From positions 1-21,154 of the forward strand of contig JACRIR010000192.1 in NCBI GenBank assembly GCA_016215705.1: DNA of 21,154 nt. Direction: 5' to 3'. Positions 7,569-15,227 of this stretch are shown here, piece by piece; the first letter of the stretch is position 1, and the number at the start of each line of letters is the position of its first letter. Below the pieces are notes generated by a model, which made no database searches, was not told the DNA's origin, and saw only the letters and a program-made list of their open reading frames with translations. The DNA comes from Candidatus Poribacteria bacterium. Lineage in GTDB: Bacteria > Abyssobacteria > SURF-5. Both the position numbers and the translations under genes were made by a program.

Positions 7569-7597
7569 TTGACAAAACTGTGCCGTTATGGTATATT
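7569..7597 (+). promoter_or_regulatory. Promoter of the riboflavin operon
   Basis: TTGACA (7569-7574), 17 nt, TATATT (7592-7597). The expected start near 7604 falls just before helix P1 of the FMN riboswitch, the correct position for a leader-controlled operon. Confidence 0.88.
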
Positions 7598-7611
7598 TCT
7601 GCTAGAGTATG

Positions 7612-7768
7612 CGGCTTCGGGACAGGGTGGAATTCCCGACCGGCGGTGTGTTTCGCCCGGAAAGGCGGAGCGAGCCCGCGAGCGTGTCGCAGCCCGAATG
7701 ACGGCGGTGACGTGCAGACCCGGTGAGAAGCCGGGGCCGACGGCAAAAGTCCGGATGGGAGAAGGCCG
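7612..7768 (+). ncRNA. FMN riboswitch (RFN element) aptamer
   Basis: The conserved RFN blocks appear in order: TTCGGGACAGGGTGGAATTC, CCCGACCGGCGGTG, a variable helix, GAGCCCGCGAGCG, CAGCCCGAATGACGGCGG, CAGACCCGGTGAGAAGCCGG, GGCCGACGGC, AAAGTCCGGATGGGAGAAGG. Helix P1 pairs CGGCTTC (7612-7618) with 7761-7768, leaving G7765 bulged. It binds FMN and, with the terminator at 7799-7827, should switch off the rib genes when FMN is plentiful. Confidence 0.97.
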
Positions 7769-7798
7769 AAATAGAGACCGGAAGTGTGTCTGTTGTGT

Positions 7799-7827
7799 CC
7801 CGAAATGCCCTGCATTTCGGGCTTTTT
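7799..7827 (+). terminator. Riboswitch-controlled intrinsic terminator
   Basis: A perfect 10-bp stem CCCGAAATGC / GCATTTCGGG with a 3-nt loop, followed by CTTTTT. CCGAAAT at 7766-7772, partly inside the 3' strand of P1, repeats the terminator's left arm, so it can pair with ATTTCGG (7814-7820) as an antiterminator when FMN is absent. The switch model is inferred from these matching segments. Confidence 0.9.
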
Positions 7828-7910
7828 GTTGGCACACGGTGGCGGCGCTCTAACTCCATTGCCCTTCTTCTGTCTTCTGTTCCCGTCGTTCCAAACCTTG
7901 ATTTCCCAAG

Positions 7911-9014
7911 ATGCTGAGTAGCCAAAATAAATACATGGAGCGTGCGCTCGAATTGGCGCAAATGGGCAGGGGGTCCACCAGCCCTAACCCCATGGTGGGC
8001 GCAGTCATCGTCAAGGATGACCGCATCATTGCCGAGGGGTTCCATAAGCGATTCGGCGGCCCTCACGCTGAGGTTGCAGCGCTTGAAAACGCAAGCGAAT
8101 GTGTGCGTGACTCGACGGTGTACGTGACGCTTGAACCATGCTGCCATCATGGGAAGACTCCTCCATGCACTCGTGCCCTGATTAGCGCCGGCGTAAAGAA
8201 GGTCGTTATGGCCATGGAAGACCCCAACCCTCGGGTTGCCGGAAAAGGCCGTGACGAACTGGAACAGGCGGGAATCGAGGTCGAGTCGGGGCTGCTTGCA
8301 GAGGCCGCGAAGAAACTCAATGAAGCTTTCGTGAAGTACATAACTACGGGACTGCCTTTCTTTATTGCCAAAGCGGCAATGACGCTCGACGGGAAGATTG
8401 CCACACGCGAGAAGGATTCGCGTTGGATAACCGGCCAGGAGGCGCGACAGTATGTGCACTGGCTGCGAGCCGGGGTTGATGCGGTAATGGTGGGCAGCGG
8501 TACCGTCGAGGCGGATGACCCCATGCTGACAACACGCATGGCAAATGGGGGCGGGCGGGATGCCATTAGAATCGTAGTTGACGGTGATGCGAAGGTTCCG
8601 CCTGGTAGCGCGGTACTTAACATTCAGTCTGCAGCGCCGACGCTTGTCGCAGTGAAAACGACTGCTCCGTCGGATCGTAAGTCGGATTTGCGCGCGAAAG
8701 GCGTGGAGCTAATAGAGATCGAGCCGAAAAATGACAAAATCGACCTCGTGAAATTGGCAAGCGCCCTCGCCGGACGCAATATTGCCAGCGTGCTTATTGA
8801 GGGTGGCGGGGGATTACTTGCGGCGGCCTTCGATGCCGGAATAGTGGACAAGGCTTTGTTTTTCATAGCGCCCAAAATCCTGGGCGGGAAAGACGCGCCC
8901 ACGCCGGTCGAAGGGCGCGGCGTCGCAAGAGTGGCCGACGCAACCAGTCTGAAGAATATATCAATAAGTCGAGTGGGAGACGACATCCTCATCGAAGGAT
9001 ACGTGGGCAAGTGA
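7911..9014 (+). CDS. ribD: Bifunctional riboflavin deaminase/reductase RibD
   Basis: A 367-residue two-domain enzyme catalysing the second and third steps of the GTP branch: deamination of the pyrimidine, then NADPH-dependent reduction of the ribosyl side chain. The deaminase zinc site is H52 and E54 (PHAEVAAL) with C77 and C86 (LEPCCHHGKTPPC). The reductase domain starts near 148 (PFFIAKAAMTLDGKIA) with SRWITG and the GGGGLL cofactor loop. First gene after the FMN riboswitch. The ATG at 7911 fits family N-termini but has no good Shine-Dalgarno; the ATG at 7935 would be an alternative. One base separates its stop from ribE. Confidence 0.97.
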   Translation: MLSSQNKYMERALELAQMGRGSTSPNPMVGAVIVKDDRIIAEGFHKRFGGPHAEVAALENASECVRDSTVYVTLEPCCHHGKTPPCTRALISAGVKKVVMAMEDPNPRVAGKGRDELEQAGIEVESGLLAEAAKKLNEAFVKYITTGLPFFIAKAAMTLDGKIATREKDSRWITGQEARQYVHWLRAGVDAVMVGSGTVEADDPMLTTRMANGGGRDAIRIVVDGDAKVPPGSAVLNIQSAAPTLVAVKTTAPSDRKSDLRAKGVELIEIEPKNDKIDLVKLASALAGRNIASVLIEGGGGLLAAAFDAGIVDKALFFIAPKILGGKDAPTPVEGRGVARVADATSLKNISISRVGDDILIEGYVGK

Positions 9015-9015
9015 C

Positions 9016-9651
9016 ATGTTTACGGGCATCATACAGGAAATAGGGACGATTCAGCGGATTTCGCCCGGCCAGTCATGCAAAATCATGATCCGGGCAAAGA
9101 GAATCCTGAAAGACGTCGCGATTGGCGACAGTGTAAGCGTGGACGGGGCGTGCCTCACAGTCGCGACTTTCGACAAAGCCGGCTTTCAGGTCGATGCAAT
9201 GCCGGAAACGATCGAGAGGACAACACTCAAGTATCTCAAAGTCGGCAGCCGGGTAAACATGGAAGCCTCGCTCAAGCTTGGAGACAAAATGGGGGGCCAT
9301 TGGGTAACCGGTCATGTCGACGGCACAGGCAAGATTCTGAATACCGAGAAAGCCGGGAACTCGATCATTTATGAGATATCAATCTCAAGAGAGCTTTCGG
9401 AATATCTGGTTCCGAAAGGTTCAGTGGCGGTGGACGGCATCAGCCTTACTATTATCGAATGCGGGGAAGCCGCGTTCAGTATCGGTCTGATTCCGCACAC
9501 GTTGCAGAATACGACGCTTGTCGAGAAGGGCATCGGCGATCATGTGAACCTCGAGACCGATGTCATCGGCAAATATGTGCGGAGACACTTAAAAGGCTCC
9601 TCCGACGGAAGCGTCACCGAGAAACTCTTGCGCGAATCGGGTTTCATCTGA
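9016..9651 (+). CDS. ribE: Riboflavin synthase, alpha subunit
   Basis: A 211-residue enzyme that converts two molecules of 6,7-dimethyl-8-ribityllumazine to riboflavin and a pyrimidinedione. The internal duplication is clear: MFTGII, GDSVSVDGACLTV and MPETIERTTL in the first barrel, then GGHWVTGHVDG, GSVAVDGISLTI and IPHTLQNTTL in the second, ending with NLETDVIGKYV and a trimerisation helix. It starts 1 nt after the ribD stop, so translational coupling is likely. Confidence 0.97.
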   Translation: MFTGIIQEIGTIQRISPGQSCKIMIRAKRILKDVAIGDSVSVDGACLTVATFDKAGFQVDAMPETIERTTLKYLKVGSRVNMEASLKLGDKMGGHWVTGHVDGTGKILNTEKAGNSIIYEISISRELSEYLVPKGSVAVDGISLTIIECGEAAFSIGLIPHTLQNTTLVEKGIGDHVNLETDVIGKYVRRHLKGSSDGSVTEKLLRESGFI

Positions 9652-9654
9652 TGT

Positions 9655-9714
9655 GAAATGATATCCGCAAATGAATGCGGATTTCTCGTAGGGACGGATC
9701 GAGAACCGCCCCTG
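9655..9714. repeat. Hairpin and imperfect palindrome between ribE and ribBA
   Basis: First a hairpin, ATCCGCA (9663-9669) / TGCGGAT (9676-9682), extended by GAAAT / ATTTC across an internal loop. Then an imperfect palindrome at 9690-9713 with arms AGGGACGG and CCGCCCCT. Its edge GTAGGGACG also occurs at 4512-4520. It may be a decayed dispersed palindrome, or a partial attenuator between ribE and ribBA. Confidence 0.45.
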
Positions 9715-9788
9715 TAAAAGACAAATCATGACGGAAATTCACAGTTTCAAATGTGTGCAGTACAGTTTGTGTCAGTAAGGAGGACCAT

Positions 9789-10985
9789 ATGTTTAGTCCA
9801 ATCCCTGAAATCCTGGACGAAGTAAGAGCGGGACGAATGATAATCCTCGTTGATAACGAGGATCGTGAAAACGAAGGCGACCTCATGATTGCGGCCGAAA
9901 AGGCAACGCCTGAGGGCATTAATTTTATGGCGAAGTACGGCAGGGGGCTTATTTGCCTGGCGCTGACCGGCCAAAGATGCGATGAGCTCAAATTGCCAAT
10001 GATGGTCTCAAAGAACAATTCCCGCTTCGAAACCGCATTCACGATTTCCATTGAAGCGAAAAGAAACGTTACAACGGGCATCTCTGCCGCCGACAGAGCG
10101 ACGACCATACTGACTGCGATAGACGCTGCCAAAGGAGCGGATGACATTGTCGCCCCGGGTCATGTGTTTCCCTTGCGCGCGCGCGCGGGAGGCGTTCTCG
10201 TCAGGGCGGGGCAGACTGAGGGTTCCGTTGACCTTGCGCGTCTGGCGGGATTATATCCCGCAGGCGTGATTTGCGAGGTAATGAAAGACGACGGCGCCAT
10301 GGCGCGTGTGCCCGACCTGATACAGTTCTCCAAACAACATGGCACGAAACTGTGTTCGATTGAAGACCTAATCAAGTACCGGCGATTGACCGAGAGACTG
10401 GTCCAGCGGACGGTAACTACGAAGATTCCAACTCCATACGGCGAATTTCTGCTCCATGTTTATGAGACATCTGTGGACAATTGGCACCATCTCGCATTTG
10501 TGAAAGGTGACGTCACGGGGCGCAAGGGGGTTCTTGTTCGCGTTCACTCGGAATGTCTGACCGGCGACGTGTTCGGCTCGAAACGATGCGATTGCGGCGC
10601 GCAACTCCATAAGGCGCTCCAGATGATAGAGAGGGAAGGCACGGGAGTTCTGCTCTACATGAGACAGGAAGGCAGAGGGATCGGCCTCCATAACAAACTG
10701 CGCGCCTATGCGCTTCAGGATCAGGGACTCGATACGGTCGAGGCGAACGAGAGACTCGGCTTCAAGCCCGACCTGCGCGACTATGGCATCGGCGCTCAGA
10801 TTCTTTCTGATCTGGGCCTGACCGAGATAAGGCTCATGACGAACAATCCGCGCAAGATTGTCGGAATCGACGGGTTCAACCTCAGAGTCGTCGAAAGGAT
10901 TCCGATTGAGATTACGCCAACCGTGGAGAACGTGAACTATCTCGAAACGAAGCGCCAGAAGCTTGGGCACATGCTGAATCTGTAG
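9789..10985 (+). CDS. ribBA: Bifunctional DHBP synthase / GTP cyclohydrolase II
   Basis: A 398-residue fusion. The N-terminal domain makes 3,4-dihydroxy-2-butanone 4-phosphate from ribulose 5-phosphate: [10 protein letters not shown] (22-31), TTGISAADR (95-103), PGHVFPLR (123-130), CEV with E163. The C-terminal domain opens the GTP ring: zinc cysteines C256, C267 and C269 ([17 protein letters not shown]), [26 protein letters not shown]. The ATG at 9789 is chosen for its AAGGAGGA site; an in-frame ATG at 9753 lacks one. The metal-binding His of the usual GHTEA motif is Gln142 here (AGQTEG). Confidence 0.97.
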   Translation: MFSPIPEILDEVRAGRMIILVDNEDRENEGDLMIAAEKATPEGINFMAKYGRGLICLALTGQRCDELKLPMMVSKNNSRFETAFTISIEAKRNVTTGISAADRATTILTAIDAAKGADDIVAPGHVFPLRARAGGVLVRAGQTEGSVDLARLAGLYPAGVICEVMKDDGAMARVPDLIQFSKQHGTKLCSIEDLIKYRRLTERLVQRTVTTKIPTPYGEFLLHVYETSVDNWHHLAFVKGDVTGRKGVLVRVHSECLTGDVFGSKRCDCGAQLHKALQMIEREGTGVLLYMRQEGRGIGLHNKLRAYALQDQGLDTVEANERLGFKPDLRDYGIGAQILSDLGLTEIRLMTNNPRKIVGIDGFNLRVVERIPIEITPTVENVNYLETKRQKLGHMLNL

Positions 10986-11073
10986 TCCCTTGGAATAGAT
11001 TAGTCATCTGGCGCAGGATGACAAATGGATTGCTCAGGGAAGAATCGAGCGCACGACGGAAGGAGAGAGGCCA

Positions 11074-11538
11074 ATGCCGAAAGTGTTTGAAGGCCAGTTA
11101 ATAGCAAAAGGCAAGAAATTTGGAATCGTCGCTTCACGTTTCAATGAGTTCATCACGAACAAGTTGCTCGAAGGGGCGCTCGACGCCCTCAAGCGCCACG
11201 GCGCCAAAGACGAAGAAATAGAGATTGCGTGGGTTCCCGGTTCGTTTGAAATCCCATATGCCGCCCAAAGAATGGCCGAGGGAAAGAAATACGATGCGGT
11301 CATTTGCATCGGGGCCGTCATCCGAGGCTCGACTCCGCACTTCGAGTATATCGCCAGCGAGGTAACCAAGGGAATTGCACAAACGGGGTTGAAGACGGGC
11401 GTGCCCGTCATCTACGGGGTCATAACGCCGGATACACTCGAGCAAGCGATAGAGCGGGCGGGCACAAAAGCGGGCAACAAAGGGTTTCAGGCCGCCATGT
11501 CTGCCATCGAGATGGTAAACCTGTTTGATAAGATTTGA
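11074..11538 (+). CDS. ribH: 6,7-dimethyl-8-ribityllumazine synthase
   Basis: A 154-residue lumazine synthase that condenses the pyrimidine from the GTP branch with the four-carbon phosphate from RibBA and feeds RibE. Motifs: SRFNEFIT substrate loop (21-28), VPGSFEIP (54-61), [13 protein letters not shown] with catalytic H89, and [16 protein letters not shown]. Normal length; it should assemble into pentamers or a 60-mer shell. AAGGAGAGAGG precedes the ATG. The 88-bp gap after ribBA shows no terminator. Confidence 0.97.
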   Translation: MPKVFEGQLIAKGKKFGIVASRFNEFITNKLLEGALDALKRHGAKDEEIEIAWVPGSFEIPYAAQRMAEGKKYDAVICIGAVIRGSTPHFEYIASEVTKGIAQTGLKTGVPVIYGVITPDTLEQAIERAGTKAGNKGFQAAMSAIEMVNLFDKI

Positions 11539-11550
11539 GGAAATGCCGTA

Positions 11551-11994
11551 ATGGGTTCAAGGCGCAAGGGGCGCGAAAAGGCGCTTCAAATACTTTTTCA
11601 GCTCGATTTCAAGAACGATGACATCGAGGCGGTATGCAATGACTTTTGGAAACGGCAGCCGACCAGCCCGATAGTGCAGGAGTTCGCCGAGAAACTTGTA
11701 AGGGGGACGGTCGCAAATCGCGAGAGCATTGACCAGATGATTGTCTTAACCGTCGAGAACTGGAGCATGGACCGACTGGCGTCCGTCGACAAGGCGATAT
11801 TGCGCTTCGCCACATATGAGCTCATGTACATGCCTGACGTGCCGCCGAAGGTTACGATAAACGAGGCCGTTGAGGTTGCCAAGTCATATGGCACGGATGA
11901 GTCGGGTCGGTTCATTAATGGAGTCCTCGACAAAATCCGCGAAAAAATAGGCAAATCGACAGCTTCCCCTCTTCCCGAAACCGGAGAGCGCTAA
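11551..11994 (+). CDS. nusB: Transcription antitermination factor NusB
   Basis: A 147-residue all-helical protein that binds boxA RNA with NusE (S10) and promotes antitermination of rRNA operons. Motifs: [16 protein letters not shown] at the N-terminus, [32 protein letters not shown] and [32 protein letters not shown]. It starts 12 nt after ribH. ribH-nusB is a very common bacterial pair and nusB is probably co-transcribed with the rib genes here. The last dozen residues ([12 protein letters not shown]) are a non-conserved tail. Confidence 0.96.
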   Translation: MGSRRKGREKALQILFQLDFKNDDIEAVCNDFWKRQPTSPIVQEFAEKLVRGTVANRESIDQMIVLTVENWSMDRLASVDKAILRFATYELMYMPDVPPKVTINEAVEVAKSYGTDESGRFINGVLDKIREKIGKSTASPLPETGER

Positions 11995-11999
11995 ACACA

Positions 12000-12842
12000 A
12001 TGGAACGTTTTGTCGACCTTCACGTGCACACCAATTACTCCGACGGCTCCCTATCGCCTGAAGAAGTTGTGGCACGCGCCAAGCAGTGCGGGCTCGCCGC
12101 CATAGGGATTGCTGACCATGACGAAGTGGCCGGCATCACGGAGGCCATTTGGAGGGGCCACCCCCACGGAATCGAGATAGTGCCCGCCGTGGAGATTACC
12201 TCCGGTTGCGACGGCAAGGAAATCCATTTGCTCGGATATCTGATTAACCACAACCATCGAGACCTTCGTGAAAGGCTCAAGCACTTTCGCTATGACCGTT
12301 TCAAGAGAATGGAACGAATGATCAAGAAGCTGAGAGGACTCGGCTTCAACATTTATATGGAATCGGTTCGCCGCATTGCAGGCCGCGGCAGCCTGGGAAG
12401 GCTGCATCTCGCAAGAGCCCTCTATCAGGAGGGAATGGTAAGTAATGTGCAACAGGCCTTCGACCTTTACATAGGCAGAGGGAAGCCTGCATACCAGGAT
12501 AAGCCTCGCGTCGAGGCGGGGGAGGCCTTTGCATTGATCAAGGATGCCGGCGGCATTCCCGTCCTGGCGCATCCGAAACTTGTGCATGTGGATAAGACGA
12601 TCCCCGAACTTGTTCGGCTCGGTCTCCAGGGGATCGAGGTCTTTTATTCAAAACATACGCCTGACGACGTGCGAAGATATCTGGCCATAGCCGCTGAACA
12701 CAATCTGCTCGTGACTGGCGGCTCGGATTGTCACGGACTCATCAAAGATTCGATGCTACTTGGCACTGTCAGGGTCCCCTACCACTATCTCGCTTCACTG
12801 CGCGAGCACGTCCGCCCCACGACGCAGTCAAGATTCTCGTGA
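12000..12842 (+). CDS. PHP-domain phosphoesterase (YciV/RNase AM-like)
   Basis: A 280-residue member of the PHP metal hydrolases. Metal ligands are visible as H8-x-H10 (DLHVHTNYSDG), D39-H40-D41 (IADHDE), E65 (PAVEIT) and H76 (EIHLLGY), with LAHP and the C-terminal GGSDCHG. The AMP-forming exonuclease and 3',5'-nucleotide phosphatase branch (YciV/TrpH) has this architecture and an inserted helical subdomain like the segment around 90-160 here. It starts 5 nt after nusB and closes the operon. Exact substrate is inferred from the family. Confidence 0.9.
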   Translation: MERFVDLHVHTNYSDGSLSPEEVVARAKQCGLAAIGIADHDEVAGITEAIWRGHPHGIEIVPAVEITSGCDGKEIHLLGYLINHNHRDLRERLKHFRYDRFKRMERMIKKLRGLGFNIYMESVRRIAGRGSLGRLHLARALYQEGMVSNVQQAFDLYIGRGKPAYQDKPRVEAGEAFALIKDAGGIPVLAHPKLVHVDKTIPELVRLGLQGIEVFYSKHTPDDVRRYLAIAAEHNLLVTGGSDCHGLIKDSMLLGTVRVPYHYLASLREHVRPTTQSRFS

Positions 12843-13000
12843 TTCTTGTAGAAGTTTAGGGCCACGATGCGGCAGTTGCGCATTGCATGAACAATGACTG
12901 ACTCTTCCCTGAGTGTTCCCTCCAGTCTGTCGCGTGCATTTGCCCGTATTTCCGCAATCTGATAGAATGGCGTTGCTGTGAAGCATAGGAGGTTTCGAAG
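12843..13000. other. Intergenic region after the rib operon
   Basis: No protein gene is supported and no terminator for the rib operon is evident. The right part holds the predicted ftrB promoter (12940-12968) and a perfect Shine-Dalgarno AGGAGGT (12987-12993). Confidence 0.5.
12940..12968 (+). promoter_or_regulatory. Predicted promoter of the ftrB unit
   Basis: TTGCCC (12940-12945), 17 nt, TAGAAT (12963-12968). Moderate match to consensus, with a start near 12975, well placed for the downstream Shine-Dalgarno and ftrB. Confidence 0.5.
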
Positions 13001-13162
13001 TTGCTGCAAACCATTTCTTATGGGCAGCCGGCCGCTCGCGCGGCGTGGTTAGTCATGCAGGGAATGGCACTTAATCGAGGACACCATGCCGCATGGTTCC
13101 CCCGATTGAGAGAAACAGATAATGTTTTCTTAGGAGCAAAAGAAAATGACAGAGCCGGTTGA
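13001..13162 (+). CDS. Possible leader ORF upstream of ftrB
   Basis: An open frame of 53 codons beginning with TTG. It is preceded at 7 nt by a perfect AGGAGGT, the strongest ribosome site in this part of the window. The product (MLQTISYGQPAARAAWLVMQ...) matches nothing I recognise. It runs through the 13073-13107 hairpin repeat and overlaps the first 17 nt of ftrB in another frame. Translation could couple to ftrB, or this could be chance or an old start region. Confidence 0.25.
   Translation: MLQTISYGQPAARAAWLVMQGMALNRGHHAAWFPRLRETDNVFLGAKENDRAG
13073..13107. repeat. Second copy of the GGACACCATGCCGC hairpin
   Basis: An imperfect hairpin with outer stem AATCG / CGATT and inner stem around GGACACCA / TGGTTCC (one bulge). 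It has loop TGCCGCA and shares 14 identical bases with the hairpin at 138-184. It lies just upstream of the ftrB Shine-Dalgarno. Confidence 0.6.
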
Positions 13163-13445
13163 CGAAAAGACCCTCGAGGCCGCAAAAGCTCGGCTTCTCA
13201 AGGGGTCCGAGAAATACGCGCAAAAGGCTGGCTACCGACTGAACGCGGACTCTGAAGTTGTGGGGACTATCATTACAGGCTTGGCCAAGAACAAGTTCAA
13301 GTATGGCCGGGCATATTGTCCATGTTTTTTCGTTTCGGGAGATCCCGAAGAAGACAAGAAGCTTATCTGTCCCTGCGAATACCACTGCGAGGACATCGAA
13401 AAACACGGCAAATGCCATTGTGGCCTCTTCGTGAAGGGCGTCTGA
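13146..13445 (+). CDS. ftrB: Ferredoxin:thioredoxin reductase catalytic subunit
   Basis: A 99-residue iron-sulfur protein that passes electrons from reduced ferredoxin to a thioredoxin disulfide. The diagnostic motifs are C58-P-C60, C75-P-C77 and C90-H-C92. By the plant enzyme, C58, C75, C77 and C90 hold the 4Fe-4S cluster while C60 and C92 form the redox disulfide. C81 (EYHC) is additional. No variable subunit lies nearby. AGGAG at 9 nt precedes the ATG. Its own promoter and the terminator at 13468-13488 make it monocistronic. Outside phototrophs such genes occur in anaerobes that regulate metabolism by ferredoxin-linked thioredoxins; that role is inferred. Confidence 0.95.
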   Translation: MTEPVDEKTLEAAKARLLKGSEKYAQKAGYRLNADSEVVGTIITGLAKNKFKYGRAYCPCFFVSGDPEEDKKLICPCEYHCEDIEKHGKCHCGLFVKGV

Positions 13446-13467
13446 GGAAGCGAGGACTGGTTGCAGG

Positions 13468-13488
13468 GCCGAATACATTCGGCTTTTT
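13468..13488 (+). terminator. Intrinsic terminator after ftrB
   Basis: Stem GCCGAA / TTCGGC with loop TACA followed by TTTTT. It lies 23 nt after the ftrB stop and 52 nt before ispE, so ispE probably has its own promoter or depends on readthrough. Confidence 0.8.
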
Positions 13489-13539
13489 CCCCGGCACGCA
13501 AGCGCAGGCAACCCGAATTCGCAATACAAATCCATTCTC

Positions 13540-14469
13540 GTGAGCAAGAGAGTCGTCATAAAATCCTTTGCAAAAATCAACCTCTACCTGGATGTTATCT
13601 GCAAACGTCGGGATGGCTATCATAACATCGAGACCATCTTTCAGACGGTAAACCTCGCAGATATCATCGAGATGGAACTGACATCTTCCGCCGTGGAGAT
13701 AACGTGCGACAGCCCGCTTGTCCCAACCGATAAAAACAACCTTGTGTTTAAGGCATTTCTCGGTCTCAAGCGAACTGTGCGCTACCACGGCGGCGTCAAA
13801 ATATGGTTGAGAAAACGTATCCCGCCGGAGAGTGGGATGGGCGGTGGCAGCTCAAATGCCGCCGCCGTGATTATCGGGCTCAACCATCTTATGCGAACAA
13901 AGCTTTCAGATGATACTATGCGTAAGATTGCGACGCCAATCGGGGCGGACGTGCCTTTCTTCATATCCGGCGGTCTCGCCGCAGCGTGGCGCATCGGCGA
14001 CAAACTCAAGCCACTTCCTCTGCTTCCAAGAAGCCATATTGTGATTGCGATACCGCGCGATGTCGCCGTTTCCACTGCGGTGGCCTACAGAATGCTGACC
14101 GCTCCCGCGTGCCGTCGGCCCGCCCCGGGAAATCTGTCGCAATGCAGTGACGGGCTGAAGGCATGTGTGAAGGCTCTAGGCGCACATGAACCGTTGTCTC
14201 GCAATAGCGCTCTTCTCTCGCTGCTTCACAATAGTCTCGAAGAACCGGTTTTTGCCGGTTCTCCCGTAGTCGGAAAACTGAAAAAGTCTCTTCTCAAAGC
14301 CGGCGCCCGGGGCGCCCTGATGAGCGGGTCCGGTAGCGCGGTTTTCGGGTTGGCCGATTCACTCAGTCACGCGCGAGAAATCAAGAAAGCGCTCGATGGA
14401 TTCCATGACTGCGCTTCCTTTGTCACAAGTACGACAGACTCAGGCTCGGTCATGGCTGAGAGTGTCTGA
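13540..14469 (+). CDS. ispE: 4-diphosphocytidyl-2-C-methyl-D-erythritol kinase
   Basis: A 309-residue GHMP kinase of the MEP (DOXP) isoprenoid pathway that phosphorylates the 2-hydroxyl of CDP-methylerythritol. Motifs: AKINLYLDV near the N-terminus, RRDGYHNIETIFQTV, the ATP loop PPESGMGGGSSNAAA, GADVPFFISGG, and the C-terminal MSGSGSAVFGL. Normal length. The chosen start is GTG at 13540, which fits family N-termini, but there is no Shine-Dalgarno in front of it and a terminator lies just upstream, so initiation is unusual. Confidence 0.96.
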   Translation: MSKRVVIKSFAKINLYLDVICKRRDGYHNIETIFQTVNLADIIEMELTSSAVEITCDSPLVPTDKNNLVFKAFLGLKRTVRYHGGVKIWLRKRIPPESGMGGGSSNAAAVIIGLNHLMRTKLSDDTMRKIATPIGADVPFFISGGLAAAWRIGDKLKPLPLLPRSHIVIAIPRDVAVSTAVAYRMLTAPACRRPAPGNLSQCSDGLKACVKALGAHEPLSRNSALLSLLHNSLEEPVFAGSPVVGKLKKSLLKAGARGALMSGSGSAVFGLADSLSHAREIKKALDGFHDCASFVTSTTDSGSVMAESV

Positions 14470-14592
14470 CATAAAACATGTTCACTTGATGGCTCAGCCC
14501 GGACAATAATGGCATTCTGAAAAGGTGGGATATCCTATTATTCGGCTATGGTGAACGACGCGCGTCTGCGTTGCAAACCTGGAGTATAGTTG

Positions 14593-15126
14593 ATGACAGC
14601 GGCAAGAAAAACGGCAGTCCTCACTGAACTGAAATCAAACTCCTTCTTCGCTGATTTTTCCGAAACTGAGATTCACGATGTGGTGAAGGTCTGCACTCTT
14701 CACATTTTCAGACCGGGTGAATATGCGTTGCGGGAAAACGAAGACTCGCAGCATATATTCATCATCTTGGCGGGCAAGATACGAATCGGCAAGACACTCT
14801 ACGCGGGAGATGAGAAAGAACTGGGATTCCTGGGTCCGGGCGATTTCCTCGGCGAGATGGCGTTTATCGATGGGAGTCCTCGCTCCGCCAGCGCATTGTG
14901 TGTCGAAGAAGCGACGTTGCTGAAGATAGATAAGACGCCCTTCGAGAAACTGGTCTCTAAAAAGCCCGCAATCGCCTATAAGATCATTATGAAGATAGCT
15001 TACTCGCTTTCTCAGCGGCTTCGCGCCTCCAACGACGTCGTTGAAGGACTCTTCTCCAACCCTAACAAGGCGATCCTGGAATTCAAGACGCGCCTCCTCA
15101 GGATTCAGGCCATGCTGATGCGGTAA
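14593..15126 (+). CDS. Stand-alone cyclic-nucleotide-binding domain protein
   Basis: A 177-residue protein made almost wholly of one cNMP-binding beta-roll (about 12-125). The phosphate-binding cassette is complete: GDFLGEMAFIDGSPRSASA with E88, R97 and S98, which suggests real cAMP or cGMP binding. A helical tail follows with no HTH domain, so it is not a CRP-type DNA-binding regulator. It more likely acts as a sensor for a protein partner, or in a role not visible here. The ATG at 14593 is preferred over the adjacent TTG at 14590 because GGAG lies 8 nt upstream. No operon partner. Confidence 0.88.
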   Translation: MTAARKTAVLTELKSNSFFADFSETEIHDVVKVCTLHIFRPGEYALRENEDSQHIFIILAGKIRIGKTLYAGDEKELGFLGPGDFLGEMAFIDGSPRSASALCVEEATLLKIDKTPFEKLVSKKPAIAYKIIMKIAYSLSQRLRASNDVVEGLFSNPNKAILEFKTRLLRIQAMLMR

Positions 15127-15227
15127 GCGTGGAACTCCTCGCGAATAAGAGTCATTCGGTAGATTCTCCATCATGCGCCGAAGCACACTGCTTCTTTACA
15201 GGGGTGTCGATTGCGAGTCTGCGTCCC
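15127..15227. other. Short intergenic region, nothing recognised
   Basis: Separates the convergent cNMP-binding gene and the small membrane protein. No clear terminator on either strand. Confidence 0.4.

Noticed and set aside
7602-8459. 285-codon open frame on the minus strand
   Set aside because: Antisense to the FMN riboswitch and to ribD, whose identities are secure.
12785-13009. 74-codon minus-strand frame overlapping the end of the PHP gene
   Set aside because: TTG start, no ribosome site, overlap with a well-supported gene, and no family recognised; parts look protein-like, so conservation would be worth one check.
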